Shown: positions 7,735-16,366 of the stretch, in pieces
Numbering within the stretch: position 1 is the first letter of the stretch
Layout: the number at the start of each line of letters is the position of its first letter
IMG/VR virus record: IMGVR_UViG_3300034071_002652
Span: 24,440 to 88,439 of that record
Reading direction: 5' to 3' (one strand)
Length of the DNA: 64,000 nucleotides
DNA from: a virus
The notes under the pieces: generated by a model
Told to the model about the DNA's origin: nothing
The model's database searches: none
The model's input: the letters and a program-made list of their open reading frames with translations, nothing else
Translations under genes and position numbers: made by a program

Positions 7735-7751
7735 CAAATATAAGTATTTAT
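7735..7751. promoter_or_regulatory. Divergent promoter pair of two different classes
   Basis: On minus, TATATTTG (7735-7742) ends 6 bases before the lipoprotein ATG. On plus, TATTTAT (7745-7751) ends 8 bases before the ATG at 7760. The two elements almost touch, so the two polymerase forms may exclude each other. Confidence 0.5.
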
Positions 7752-7759
7752 CTGGTAAG

Positions 7760-8026
7760 ATGAAAATTTTAAGAGAAGAAATTTCAAGAATTAAAGAATT
7801 AATGGATCTTGAAGAAGTTGAATTCAGTGGTGATACCGAATCCACTGAAGAACTTGGTGAACAAGAAGATTCAGCTGCGTCCGCACCGGCGGCAAGTTCA
7901 GGTGGTGGAGCACCATCAGTTCCTGTATGGGCGAGTGGAAGAAACTTCGGAAAAACATATATGAATGACCCCAACTATAAATGGGAGTCAGGATTAACGA
8001 GAGGAAAAGCAAATAGTCTTTACTAA
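7760..8026 (+). CDS. Small protein with N-terminal EIxRIKxLM signal
   Basis: 88 aa. The start at 7760 is chosen because it gives MKILREEISRIKELMDLEE, nearly identical in pattern to the starts of the genes at 31250 and 34422. After the signal comes an acidic, low-complexity region (SAASAPAASSGGGAPS) and a short C-terminal tail. The stop shares a base with the start of the tape-measure-like gene (TAATG). It may be a small particle component delivered by the shared signal; the function is unknown. Confidence 0.55.
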   Translation: MKILREEISRIKELMDLEEVEFSGDTESTEELGEQEDSAASAPAASSGGGAPSVPVWASGRNFGKTYMNDPNYKWESGLTRGKANSLY

Positions 8027-10113
8027 TGCCAAGTTTAGCAGAAGATTTAGATGACGCAATAAGATCAGGTGCCGAATCTGCAGGTGAACTAGAAGGTCAT
8101 ATTACCAACGCTAAGGATAAGATTGCCGGTCTTATTCCTGATTTGGGAGGTATGGGTGATATATTGGGAAAAATGGCAACTTCGGTTGGATTTTTGGGAA
8201 CAGGTTTTGCTTCATTGGCCCAAGAAATCGGAGCCGGTAAAGCTTTGGCTTTTCTTTTTAGTAAGACCATAATGGATGTTGAAGATACCACCACCGATAT
8301 GGTGAGAGGTTTTGGTCAAACAAGATATTTTTCTGACGCAATTCAATCGACATTAATAGACGCAAACGTTGAATTATTCGAATTGGGTATTTCTATAGAC
8401 GAAGCGGCTAAAGGTATTGAAGGATTTACTTCGGAGATGGGAAAAATGAATCTTTTGACATCCACTGAAGTAACTAGGATGGGTGTTTTAGCAAAGGCGG
8501 CGGGAGTTGGTACTGAAGAAATCGGAAAGATGGTAGCAGAAATGTCTGATTTAGGGATGGGTACCTCAACAGCGTTAGAAAGTATTGAATCGTTGACAGT
8601 TCAAGCTCAGAATTTAGGACTAAATGTAAATACATTTATTAATTCGATAGGTCAAAGTATCAAACTTGTAAATCAATACGGTTTTGATAAGGGTGTTAAT
8701 GGTTTAGCTAAAATGGTGGCCAAAGCTCAAGCTTTAAGATTTGATATTCAACAGTCTGTTAATCTTGCGGATACAATTTTAGATGGTGGACCAGAAAAAG
8801 CAGTTGAACTTGCTGCGGAACTTGCAACTTTGGGTGGTGATATCGGAGAGTTGGGTGATCCTTTTGCACTTATGTATAACAGTTTGAATGATGTTGGTGC
8901 GATCCAAGATTCTTTAGTTGATCTTGCTAGTGCTGCCGCAACCGTAAACGAAGAAACAGGTCAACTCGAAATTCCATCACAAGCAAGACAAAAATTAAAA
9001 GAACAAGCAAGACTTTTGGGTCTTGATTTCGGAGAATTGACAGATGCGGCCATCAATTCGAGAAAACAAATGATGGCGATGGAGGAGATTGAGTTTAGTG
9101 GTTTGGCAGGGATGTCCGATGAGGACAAACAATTCATTGCTAATATGAGTGAGATTAATGAGAAAGGTGAAATGGTTGTTAAATTGAAAGAAGGTGATGA
9201 GGTGAGAGAAATACAACTAACTGATGAAGCGGGAATAACTCAGGCGATGGATAAGTTGAGAGAACAACAGGCTGAAGAGAGTATGGATCCCCAAGATGTA
9301 TTAAAAGAAAATACAAAATCATTAATATCTTTAAGGGATAGTTTGGATACGTTGACAAGCAAAGAAGCTCTTCTCAAATTAGGTGCAGGTGCATTTGATA
9401 CTCAACCTGTTCAAGATGTAATTCAAGGTCTCAAAGAGTCGGTTAATGATGTTAAACAAACACTCTCAGATACCGCAACGGAAATCGGAAAGATATTTGA
9501 AGATGGTAAAGTAGATGATAAAGAAGTAAAAGGTCTTATAAACACCACAACTGATTCACTAGCTAAAAACGCAATAGATTTTGCAGATAAGGTAGGAATT
9601 TCAAAAACTGCAGTTGAGAGTTTTGTTACGGCATTGGAAAATGCCGCCAAAACAATTGCGGATATAGACATTAATAATAAACCAGGTACTGAAACTCAGG
9701 ACACGGCACCTGGTACTAAAACTATGGAGGGTAAAGATCCCGAAGAACAAGATTTTATATTAAGACCAAATCAAGAACCAATTTCTTTTTCCAAAGATGA
9801 TATAATCATAGGAGGTACAGATTTGTTTGGTACGAAATCACAATCTAATTACGAACCTGCAAACAACCTACCATCAATAATTGAAAAACAATCCTCTGTT
9901 TTAGATAATCTATATAATAACGTATCCACTTCTGTTCAGAAAATTGAACAGACGATGGCAGTGAAAGACATTAATGTTAATGTCAGTGGAACAATATCTG
10001 TCACAGATAGAAATGGTAATATGGTTGATCTTCTCAGAAACTCCGACGTTCAAAATCAAATAGTTATGATCGTAGAGGACGCATTTAAGAGAGGTAAGGA
10101 TCAGTTTGTATAA
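8026..10113 (+). CDS. Tape-measure-like tail protein
   Basis: 695 aa, long and mostly helical. It has repeated Gly/Ala-rich amphipathic stretches (GMGDILGKMATSVGFLGTGFASLAQEIG; GVGTEEIGKMVAEMSDLGMGTSTALESIESL) like those in phage tail tape-measure and related tail proteins. Residues 520-700 are Asp/Asn-rich, ending in a beta-strand domain (INVNVSGTISVTDRNGNMVDLL) and a basic helix. Tape measures set tail length and are ejected ahead of DNA. Against this, the length is modest for a myovirus and no sheath or tube gene lies beside it. Another baseplate or tail-fibre hub role is possible. Confidence 0.5.
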   Translation: MPSLAEDLDDAIRSGAESAGELEGHITNAKDKIAGLIPDLGGMGDILGKMATSVGFLGTGFASLAQEIGAGKALAFLFSKTIMDVEDTTTDMVRGFGQTRYFSDAIQSTLIDANVELFELGISIDEAAKGIEGFTSEMGKMNLLTSTEVTRMGVLAKAAGVGTEEIGKMVAEMSDLGMGTSTALESIESLTVQAQNLGLNVNTFINSIGQSIKLVNQYGFDKGVNGLAKMVAKAQALRFDIQQSVNLADTILDGGPEKAVELAAELATLGGDIGELGDPFALMYNSLNDVGAIQDSLVDLASAAATVNEETGQLEIPSQARQKLKEQARLLGLDFGELTDAAINSRKQMMAMEEIEFSGLAGMSDEDKQFIANMSEINEKGEMVVKLKEGDEVREIQLTDEAGITQAMDKLREQQAEESMDPQDVLKENTKSLISLRDSLDTLTSKEALLKLGAGAFDTQPVQDVIQGLKESVNDVKQTLSDTATEIGKIFEDGKVDDKEVKGLINTTTDSLAKNAIDFADKVGISKTAVESFVTALENAAKTIADIDINNKPGTETQDTAPGTKTMEGKDPEEQDFILRPNQEPISFSKDDIIIGGTDLFGTKSQSNYEPANNLPSIIEKQSSVLDNLYNNVSTSVQKIEQTMAVKDINVNVSGTISVTDRNGNMVDLLRNSDVQNQIVMIVEDAFKRGKDQFV

Positions 10114-10114
10114 A

Positions 10115-10465
10115 TTACCAAAGACTTTTCCAAAAATCAAAAAATTTTGTAACAATTGATTTTTTGGGTTTAGTTTCTTTAACTTGGGTAATTTTGGTTG
10201 AATATGGTGACAGTACTTTTACGAATCTTTCCGCAACATCATTGATTCCTAAAACATCTTGATCAGTATTGATAATATATTGTGAGATGTCATGAAGAGT
10301 AGATTCAAACTCATCAATAAATATGAGTTGATCTTTACAATAAGAAGTATTATCCGTCATGTAAAAAATCTCTTTATCTAAGATTGTTTCATAGTCAGAA
10401 ATTTTTTTAACCTCATTAGAATTAATTAATCTAACTGTTGATCCGATGAGATTTAGATTATTCAT
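10115..10465 (-). CDS. Protein of unknown function
   Basis: 116 aa, N-terminal SH3-like beta segment (MNNLNLIGSTVRLINSNEVKK...) followed by helices and a basic, aromatic C-terminus (KKSIVTKFFDFWKSLW). No family is recognised. TATATTTG sits 4 bases before the start codon, suggesting leaderless early-type expression, unlike the flanking plus-strand structural genes. Confidence 0.5.
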   Translation of the reverse strand: MNNLNLIGSTVRLINSNEVKKISDYETILDKEIFYMTDNTSYCKDQLIFIDEFESTLHDISQYIINTDQDVLGINDVAERFVKVLSPYSTKITQVKETKPKKSIVTKFFDFWKSLW

Positions 10466-10469
10466 ACCA

Positions 10470-10477
10470 CAAATATA
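10470..10477 (-). promoter_or_regulatory. Bacteroidota -7 element
   Basis: TATATTTG on minus ends 4 bases before the ATG at 10465. A TTTG lies about 19 bases upstream, so both boxes of the host-type promoter are present. Confidence 0.55.
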
Positions 10478-10520
10478 CTATATATTTTTTAAAATTCAAA
10501 AAAAATAGATTTTTTTATGA

Positions 10521-10527
10521 TATTTAT
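10521..10527 (+). promoter_or_regulatory. TATTTAT putative late promoter
   Basis: GATATTTATATT followed by an A-rich stretch lies 15 bases before the ATG at 10543. The same 12 bases recur before the minus-strand HNH gene at 15902. Confidence 0.5.
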
Positions 10528-10542
10528 ATTGAAAACATTCTT

Positions 10543-12117
10543 ATGTCGTCGAATCTTTCAAAAGAAATTCAAAGAATTAAATTTTTGAACAACTTTATAA
10601 CTTCTAAACCTCTAACGGAACAAACCAATGATACTCAAGTCCGTCAAGACGCCACAAGAGTTAATGTTCAATTACCAAACAAAACTGAACGACTTACATA
10701 TCCTCAATATTGTAAATACCCTGATAAGGCAATGGAACCACCACCTAAGTATGGTGGTAGTGAATCAGGTTTAATTGATGGTTATTGCGTATATCCTGTT
10801 ACACAACCTGAAACCTCAAAGATAGTAGGTATGTACATACCCGCTGGTTCAACAATTGAATGGAGGAATGAAAATAATATAATCAAATTATTAGAAAGAG
10901 TAAAAACTGAGTATAAAGATGAAGATTTCAAAAATTATATTACGGACGTTTTACCACCTGGAACAGTAGCATCCTTCACCTCAAAAGGAAACATATATAA
11001 AACTAGATTACGAAAAAAAGACTTTCCAGGTAGTAAGTGGAGGTTTATTGGTTATTTTACAAAAGACGGTATTCAATATATACAACCTGAGTGGGAATCA
11101 AAAAGAACTGATTATGAAAGATTTGTAGATGATTGGGGTGTTGCGGTTCAAGTTTCAGTGGCAATTGCTGCTGGAATGTTAATACCAGTAGCGGGATTAG
11201 GATTCACAACAAGTGTTTTACTAGAATTAGCGATTGAATTAGCAGTTGGTTTACCTGTTGCTGTTAGAGAATTCCAAACCAACAAAACAACAAGTGGAAT
11301 TTTTAGTGTTGTTTTTAGTCTTTTACCTCTTATTAAGTTTTCAAAAACAATCAAAGGATTTAATGCTTTAACAAGTGAAAGTTTAAGTAGAAAATTTGCA
11401 GAGTCAGGTTTAAAACAAACGTCATCAGTTGATGAATACATAGAATTTTGGGGTAAGTTATCAGATGAAGAAAAAAATCTTTTATCCGCATTTTTGAAGA
11501 ATGATGAATCATCTGAGTTAATTGGTAAAGAAATTAGTAATCAAATTAAGGACGAACTGAAAGAAGAGATTATTCAACAAATGAAGACCGATATATCCAA
11601 ATTTAGAGAAATAAAATTTTGGAATAGAATGACGGGTAAAGAGTTGAAAACTGTCGGAGCGAGTGTTTTACTATATTTTTATTTGGTATCTATAATAGGC
11701 GAAGAAGAATCAGAATATGAGAAAAATAAAATTGATTTTATAAATAAAAATATTTCTGAAGATTCACAGATTGAATTTGCGTATAATGTATTCCAATTAG
11801 AAAAAGATAAGGTTAAAACCACAATAGACCTTATGTATAATTTAGTCAAAAACCCTCGGAATATAGAACTTATTAGTACGGAGGGTGCTGCTAAAAATTT
11901 CGTTCAATTGTTATCAAAATACGCTGTTGAATCTAATGGAGGTGATTTTGTACCAATGGTAGAAACACAATCCCCTGATGTTGAAGTAGAGATCTTGAAT
12001 AATAATTTTGATGTTAATGATGGTTGGAAACTACTTTCAGAGATAGGTGATGAACCTTGGGATACATTAACCTTTCATCCTCAAACTCTTGATGCGTATG
12101 TCAAACTAAAAAACTGA
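10543..12117 (+). CDS. Large particle-type protein with N-terminal signal and membrane segments
   Basis: 524 aa. The first 35 residues (SKEIQRIKFLNNF... ending in KPLTEQ) match the EIxRI...LxE signal pattern, so cleavage after the Glu of LTE would leave a mature protein starting with Gln. A Gly-rich globular part follows. Residues about 205-245 form a hydrophobic hairpin (VAIAAGMLIPVAGLGF / LLELAIELAVGLPVAV), and another hydrophobic stretch lies near 370-385. The rest is helical and charged. The family is unknown. The membrane-inserting segments fit an ejected or internal virion protein acting at the host envelope (inference). Confidence 0.55.
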   Translation: MSSNLSKEIQRIKFLNNFITSKPLTEQTNDTQVRQDATRVNVQLPNKTERLTYPQYCKYPDKAMEPPPKYGGSESGLIDGYCVYPVTQPETSKIVGMYIPAGSTIEWRNENNIIKLLERVKTEYKDEDFKNYITDVLPPGTVASFTSKGNIYKTRLRKKDFPGSKWRFIGYFTKDGIQYIQPEWESKRTDYERFVDDWGVAVQVSVAIAAGMLIPVAGLGFTTSVLLELAIELAVGLPVAVREFQTNKTTSGIFSVVFSLLPLIKFSKTIKGFNALTSESLSRKFAESGLKQTSSVDEYIEFWGKLSDEEKNLLSAFLKNDESSELIGKEISNQIKDELKEEIIQQMKTDISKFREIKFWNRMTGKELKTVGASVLLYFYLVSIIGEEESEYEKNKIDFINKNISEDSQIEFAYNVFQLEKDKVKTTIDLMYNLVKNPRNIELISTEGAAKNFVQLLSKYAVESNGGDFVPMVETQSPDVEVEILNNNFDVNDGWKLLSEIGDEPWDTLTFHPQTLDAYVKLKN

Positions 12118-12140
12118 TATAATTATAGATAAAATAGAAT

Positions 12141-14045
12141 ATGGAAAATACATTAATAACTGAAATTAACAGAATTCATACATTGATGGGTGTTAGAAGA
12201 AATTTGATAAAAGAGTCAATTGCTAATCCAATCAGAGAGAGTTTGGGATTTCTTTGGGATACTGTCCTTAAAAAAATGTCGGATCAAGTTGATATTGCAA
12301 CTTTTAATACTAAAGAAGATGCTTATGTTATAGACGGGGTTCTGTATCCTAAAAAAGAAATAGAAGAACTACAGTCCTTAGTTGAAGGTGTAAATAATGG
12401 AACTGTAGATAGTACAAATTTTAAAGATATTTTAAAAGGGTTTCCAAAAAGTACTCAATATATTTTAGCGCAGATAATTAAAAAAAGTGAAGGATCTACG
12501 GATGAAATTTACAAGAAATTTATAGAATCAATTTATAATGTCCAAAACTCACCTTTTAAAACCGAAGATCAAGTTTTAAATGCTATAATAAAAATGATGA
12601 ATGATGAGGATAAATCTATTGATGAAGTATTAGATAGTATTTTTACAGAGGATGATTACACATTAAAACAAATTTTGAGAGATAAGATATCAAATAACAT
12701 TAACCTAAAACAACAAGGTAAATTTGCGGCAACGATCCCACCAAAAATTTCTAATGTTGCGGGTAAGATCTTAAGTGATACTGAGATCGCCACTCTTAAT
12801 AGAATAATTACTAAAGATAAAGCAACCGTTTTTTTTGACGATTTATTTAAAGTTTTGTTTCAAGGAAGTGACACTACAATTAAAAACATAGAATCTTTAA
12901 CCAATGGTTTTTATCAAAGTTTTCAAAAAATATTAAAAGACGCTAGTAATACACCAGAAACAATAGATAAAAAAGTAAAAGAACTAACTAACGCATATGC
13001 TTTAAGTTTTAATAGAGAAATAAATGTTCTTATCGCTACAAGTAAAAAAGATGCTTCAACTATATTAAGAGAGTATAACATACCTGAGGAAATTATTGAA
13101 AAATTAGAAAAAAGTGAAGGAGATTATTTTGGTGCTTGGAAAGAAATTCATAACGGAGATCAAAGATTAATAAATAATTTTAAGAATACAGGTGCTAAAT
13201 TTACTAATGATCTTAAGGAAATTGTTGGAGGTAGATTCAGTTCTTTACTTAGATGGAACAATTCAGTTACACAGTTTTTACTTACTGCTCAATTTGATTC
13301 ATGGGGTGCGTGGGTGAGAAGAATAGTGCAAATGAGAGGTAGATCGGATAAAAAAACATTTGCGGAATTTGCGTTTGCAACGTTTTTTGCTATGAATGTA
13401 GGTATAATAATAGGACAGGCGGCTATGTCCACAATTGTTTCCACTTGGTGGATCTTAGAACCTAGTGTTAAGGGAGTTTATAATATTTTTGCACCTGAAG
13501 CGTATGAACTTGAAATAAGTAGAGAAGGAGAAAATACAGAAAGTGTAATCGTAAATTTTCTAACCGTACTTATTGATGATTTCGTTGAAAGAATGAACTC
13601 AGTTTATATGGAAGCGGGGTTAGGAAATATTCTTAACTTATTACCAGGTGGTCTCGGAACTTTTCAAAACTCTTTAGTTGCTTTAATACTTAGCTCATTA
13701 GATAGAGGTACGATTGAGGGAATAGAAGAAGGTATTTATAAAATATGTGGTTTAGAAACTAGCGAAGTCGAAAAGATTGAAGGTGAAGTAGGTCTACCTC
13801 AAGAAGGTGAACAAGCGCCTCAAAGAGAACCTGATGGATCTCCAAGAGAAAATGAAACAAGTACCCAAGAAGAATTCCCTCAAGATTTATTAGATGTTAT
13901 GAATGATGAAAAAGAAAATCAATTAATAAGAGATGGTGAAAATATTTATTGGGGAAATAAAGAATATCCGATAAAAAAGACATCAGATGGTGTTTGGAGA
14001 GTTTATACTAATGGTTCTTGGTATGACATAAATGAAAACATGTAA
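12141..14045 (+). CDS. Large particle-type protein with N-terminal signal and membrane segment
   Basis: 634 aa. N-terminus: LITEINRIHTLMG... NLIKES, again the EIxRIxxLMG...LxE pattern. Residues 60-400 are predicted long helices. Residues about 415-445 carry a strong hydrophobic span (FAFATFFAMNVGIIIGQAAMS), and a second moderate span lies near 495-520. The C-terminal 100 aa are low-complexity, acidic and Pro-rich, then a short beta tail (IYWGNKEYPIKKTSDGVWRVY). It lies 23 bases after the previous gene. The pair probably acts together, but no known family is recognised. Confidence 0.55.
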   Translation: MENTLITEINRIHTLMGVRRNLIKESIANPIRESLGFLWDTVLKKMSDQVDIATFNTKEDAYVIDGVLYPKKEIEELQSLVEGVNNGTVDSTNFKDILKGFPKSTQYILAQIIKKSEGSTDEIYKKFIESIYNVQNSPFKTEDQVLNAIIKMMNDEDKSIDEVLDSIFTEDDYTLKQILRDKISNNINLKQQGKFAATIPPKISNVAGKILSDTEIATLNRIITKDKATVFFDDLFKVLFQGSDTTIKNIESLTNGFYQSFQKILKDASNTPETIDKKVKELTNAYALSFNREINVLIATSKKDASTILREYNIPEEIIEKLEKSEGDYFGAWKEIHNGDQRLINNFKNTGAKFTNDLKEIVGGRFSSLLRWNNSVTQFLLTAQFDSWGAWVRRIVQMRGRSDKKTFAEFAFATFFAMNVGIIIGQAAMSTIVSTWWILEPSVKGVYNIFAPEAYELEISREGENTESVIVNFLTVLIDDFVERMNSVYMEAGLGNILNLLPGGLGTFQNSLVALILSSLDRGTIEGIEEGIYKICGLETSEVEKIEGEVGLPQEGEQAPQREPDGSPRENETSTQEEFPQDLLDVMNDEKENQLIRDGENIYWGNKEYPIKKTSDGVWRVYTNGSWYDINENM

Positions 14046-14053
14046 TTTTTAAA

Positions 14054-15070
14054 ATGAATTTTAAAAAAATAATTATTGAACAAGGTCCTGATGTTGATGG
14101 TCAGGCACCATCAGAGTATGTTGAGTTCTCAAACGATACTTCTCTTAAAGATATTAAAGATCAAGCTAGTTTAAAAAATATATCAGATTCTTTTGGTATA
14201 GTACCTGATTTTTTAGTTGACGAAAGAGAAGGTATTAAGTTTTATCAATCCGAAAAAGATAAAAATATTTATTTAACTACCAATCAGTCAAAAAATGAAA
14301 TCAAATTAATAAAAAATATTGAAGGTGATACTGAATTAACAAATAATACGACTTGGAATAAGGACAGTTTTACGAGTTTCATAAAAGACGCAAGTAAAAC
14401 TCAAATGGCGTTCAAAAGAATTCAAAATTCTGTAAAACAGACATCTGAATCTAAAAATAAAACAATGAAAAACATTTTAAAAGAAGAATTCCAAAAAAAA
14501 GAAAATGATAAGAATATCATATCCAAAAGATTTAATATTCTTTCAGAATCCAAAAAGACTTGGACGGCATCAAATCTAATATCCGAAGTTAGTTATTTGA
14601 AAAAACAGAATTACAGTTCCGTTCTTATCAAAGAAGGATTGGTAGAATTGATGAAATCTTTATATGATGATGATCCGACTTTCATACCAAAAATCAAAGA
14701 TTCTTACAAAGGGTGGTTGATGAAGAAGTTACCAAATGAAAGTGAACTATTCAAAAAGAGTTTGGAAACAAGTATTGAAGATTTAGAAAATGATTCTGTA
14801 CCAGCTTTATTTACAGATTGTAATAAAGTTGTTGAGATGATGTATGAAGCAATGGTCAAAGGAATGGTAGATGAAAAATTTGATGTCGTTGGTGTTCCAA
14901 AAGATATTGAAGATCTATTAAGATCTGAAATAATTGACAACATAAAAAAGGATGAATTCAAATCAAAGGTCAAACAACAGTTGACAAATAAGATTTGTCC
15001 TCAATATGGTGATTTGTTAAAGAACACACAGAAGACATTTGACGATATCAAAAACAAGTTGGTATCTTAA
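14054..15070 (+). CDS. Particle-type protein with short LxE-like N-terminal signal
   Basis: 338 aa. It starts MNFKKIIIEQ, a shortened version of the signal ending in IxE followed by Gln. An internal stretch near residues 135-165 repeats the theme (MKNILKEEF... ILSES). The C-terminal half is helical and highly charged, with two Cys. It is the last gene of the 10.5-15.1 kb set and is followed by a clear terminator. Function unknown. Confidence 0.5.
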   Translation: MNFKKIIIEQGPDVDGQAPSEYVEFSNDTSLKDIKDQASLKNISDSFGIVPDFLVDEREGIKFYQSEKDKNIYLTTNQSKNEIKLIKNIEGDTELTNNTTWNKDSFTSFIKDASKTQMAFKRIQNSVKQTSESKNKTMKNILKEEFQKKENDKNIISKRFNILSESKKTWTASNLISEVSYLKKQNYSSVLIKEGLVELMKSLYDDDPTFIPKIKDSYKGWLMKKLPNESELFKKSLETSIEDLENDSVPALFTDCNKVVEMMYEAMVKGMVDEKFDVVGVPKDIEDLLRSEIIDNIKKDEFKSKVKQQLTNKICPQYGDLLKNTQKTFDDIKNKLVS

Positions 15071-15137
15071 TCGTGTTGTGAGACTAACCACCTCACATCA
15101 TAAACCAATCAATAAAAAGGAGATAAAATACCTTGGT

Positions 15138-15902
15138 TTAGAAGGAGTCAGAGATGACTCCTTTTTTAATCTTCATACTCTCCGTTCCACATGTTAAATT
15201 AATTTGATATTTTTCACACCATTTTCTAATTGTATTATCACTGACAGAAAAAAACTTACCAACCTGTACATAAGATTTAAGTTCATTTATTATTCCCAAT
15301 AATATTTCTTTGTTTGGTATATTTTTTTTAGATGATTGATTTTTACATTCAATTGAACAATATTTTTGTTGTTTTCTTCCATTGAATTTTTCACTACAAA
15401 ATTTACAAATCTGATCTATTTTGGTTTCTTTATTCTTCAGATTTAATTTTTTGGGTTCTTTTATTTTGTTATTGTAATCATGTATTAACATATGACAATT
15501 AGGACATAATATCATCAAATTTTCCAATTTATTATTGTAATGATTATTGTCAATGTGATGTAATTCTAAAGGTATGTTTTTCCCCATCCATTTGTGTAAA
15601 TGACATATTTCACATTTTGATTCTTTAACACCTTGTTCTATTAATTTCAAACGTAGTTGTGATGATGAAATACTCTTTCCATTTTCAGTGTATTCCTTAT
15701 ATGAAGTTCTTTGTTCATAATGAGGTAATCCTTTTCTTGAGGGATTACCTGAATAATTTAAATTATATTTTTTTAGATACTTTTCAAGGGTAGAAGGTTT
15801 AACATTCAAAAATCTACATATGTTTGCTTTAGTATCATTTTCACTAATCATTTTTTTTATCAGCGAGAGGTTATCATAAATTTTTTTTTCAGTATTATTC
15901 AT
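15138..15902 (-). CDS. HNH endonuclease flanked by helix-turn-helix domains (homing type)
   Basis: 254 aa. An N-terminal HTH (residues 20-45, ANICRFLNVKPSTLEKYLKKY) is followed by an HNH core with CEICHLHKW, IPLELHHIDNNHYNNKLENLMILCPNCHMLIH (two CxxC and the HH/N/H catalytic set). A second zinc knuckle (CKFCSEKF... YCSIECK) and a C-terminal HTH (VGKFFSVSDNTIRKWCEKY) complete it. This architecture is typical of free-standing homing endonucleases in large phages. It lies between a structural operon and a tRNA pair, the usual kind of invasion site, and has its own GATATTTATATT promoter motif. Confidence 0.85.
   Translation of the reverse strand: MNNTEKKIYDNLSLIKKMISENDTKANICRFLNVKPSTLEKYLKKYNLNYSGNPSRKGLPHYEQRTSYKEYTENGKSISSSQLRLKLIEQGVKESKCEICHLHKWMGKNIPLELHHIDNNHYNNKLENLMILCPNCHMLIHDYNNKIKEPKKLNLKNKETKIDQICKFCSEKFNGRKQQKYCSIECKNQSSKKNIPNKEILLGIINELKSYVQVGKFFSVSDNTIRKWCEKYQINLTCGTESMKIKKGVISDSF
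15142..15167 (+). terminator. Rho-independent terminator after the 10.5-15.1 kb gene set
   Basis: An 8-bp perfect stem (AGGAGTCA/TGACTCCT) with a GAGA tetraloop is followed by six T. It overlaps the 3' codons of the minus-strand HNH gene. Confidence 0.85.
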
Positions 15903-15919
15903 ATTAAGTTGTTTTTAAT

Positions 15920-15926
15920 ATAAATA
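15920..15926 (-). promoter_or_regulatory. TATTTAT motif of the HNH gene
   Basis: GATATTTATATT with an A-rich tail lies 17 bases before the ATG at 15902, matching the motif in front of the 10543 gene base for base over 12 positions. Confidence 0.45.
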
Positions 15927-15986
15927 TCATCCGACTGAAAAAATGACATACACATAAAAAACAATTGTTATATGTGTGTCTTTTTG

Positions 15987-16061
15987 TACCGGTGATAGGA
16001 CTCGAACCTACAATTATCATACACCTAAAATATGTGCGTATACCTATTCCGCCACACCGGC
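15987..16061 (-). tRNA. tRNA-Leu (anticodon TAG)
   Basis: Acceptor GCCGGTG/CACCGGT, D-stem GCG/CGC, anticodon stem CATAT/GTATG with loop TTTAGGT, T-arm GTAGG/CCTAT with TTCGAGT. The anticodon TAG reads CUA. The variable region is only about 6 nt, short for a leucine tRNA. Confidence 0.8.
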
Positions 16062-16071
16062 GAGTTAAAAG

Positions 16072-16154
16072 AGCCAGTAGAGGGATTCGAACCCCCGAGT
16101 CTTTTCAGATCCTGAGTACAAATCAGGTGCAATCGACCACTATGCGACACTGGC
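16072..16154 (-). tRNA. Class-II-shaped tRNA, anticodon reads TGT (identity uncertain)
   Basis: Good acceptor (GCCAGTG/TACTGGC), anticodon stem CCTGA/TCAGG with loop TTTGTAC, and T-arm with TTCGAAT. The variable arm of 14 nt folds as TCT-GAAA-AGA. By position the anticodon is TGT (Thr), yet threonine tRNAs do not have a long variable arm. The D-arm is nearly the same as in the phage tRNA-Tyr at 22782-22861. Confidence 0.65.
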
Positions 16155-16161
16155 TTTTTTT

Positions 16162-16294
16162 GGAGGTTCGTCTCCTCCTATAATAACTCTCATCAGGTTC
16201 CTCGTCAGGTCTGATGTTGGTTCTACGATGACCGCTTACTTTCGTTCACAACATCAACAGATGTCTTACTAGATTTCGGTGATGGTCATCAACC
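16162..16294 (-). ncRNA. Candidate structured RNA upstream of the tRNA pair
   Basis: There is no convincing gene here, but the transcript from the promoter at 16313-16358 would fold well. A 7-bp stem joins 16284-16290 with 16227-16233, enclosing a 5-bp hairpin (16251-16264). Then come a 6-bp hairpin 16191-16196/16211-16216 and a 5-bp hairpin 16162-16166/16074-style GGAGG/CCTCC at 16162-16178, directly before the tRNA. It could be a leader, a processing signal or an independent small RNA; no known family is recognised. Confidence 0.35.
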
Positions 16295-16312
16295 AATCGA
16301 TTTATTTCCTCA

Positions 16313-16358
16313 TTCAAAGAACACCACAAAGATATATCATATTTTTCAATTTTCCAAA
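16313..16358 (-). promoter_or_regulatory. Host-type promoter with boxA-like leader for tRNA pair
   Basis: TTTG (16355-16358), 20-base spacer, TATCTTTG (16327-16334), then TGGTGTTCTTTGAA. GTTCTTTGA (16314-16322) resembles boxA of Bacteroidota rRNA leaders. Transcription would run into the structured RNA and the two tRNAs. Confidence 0.65.
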
Positions 16359-16366
16359 TTTTGAGA

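Noticed and set aside
7246-7974. Long 242-residue version of the minus-strand lipoprotein
   Set aside because: The extra N-terminus is antisense to the 7760 gene and crosses the divergent promoters; the ATG at 7728 gives a proper lipoprotein signal.
16162-16230. Hammerhead ribozyme suggested by a CTGATGAG string
   Set aside because: The second conserved core (GAAA) and the required three-stem geometry are not present.
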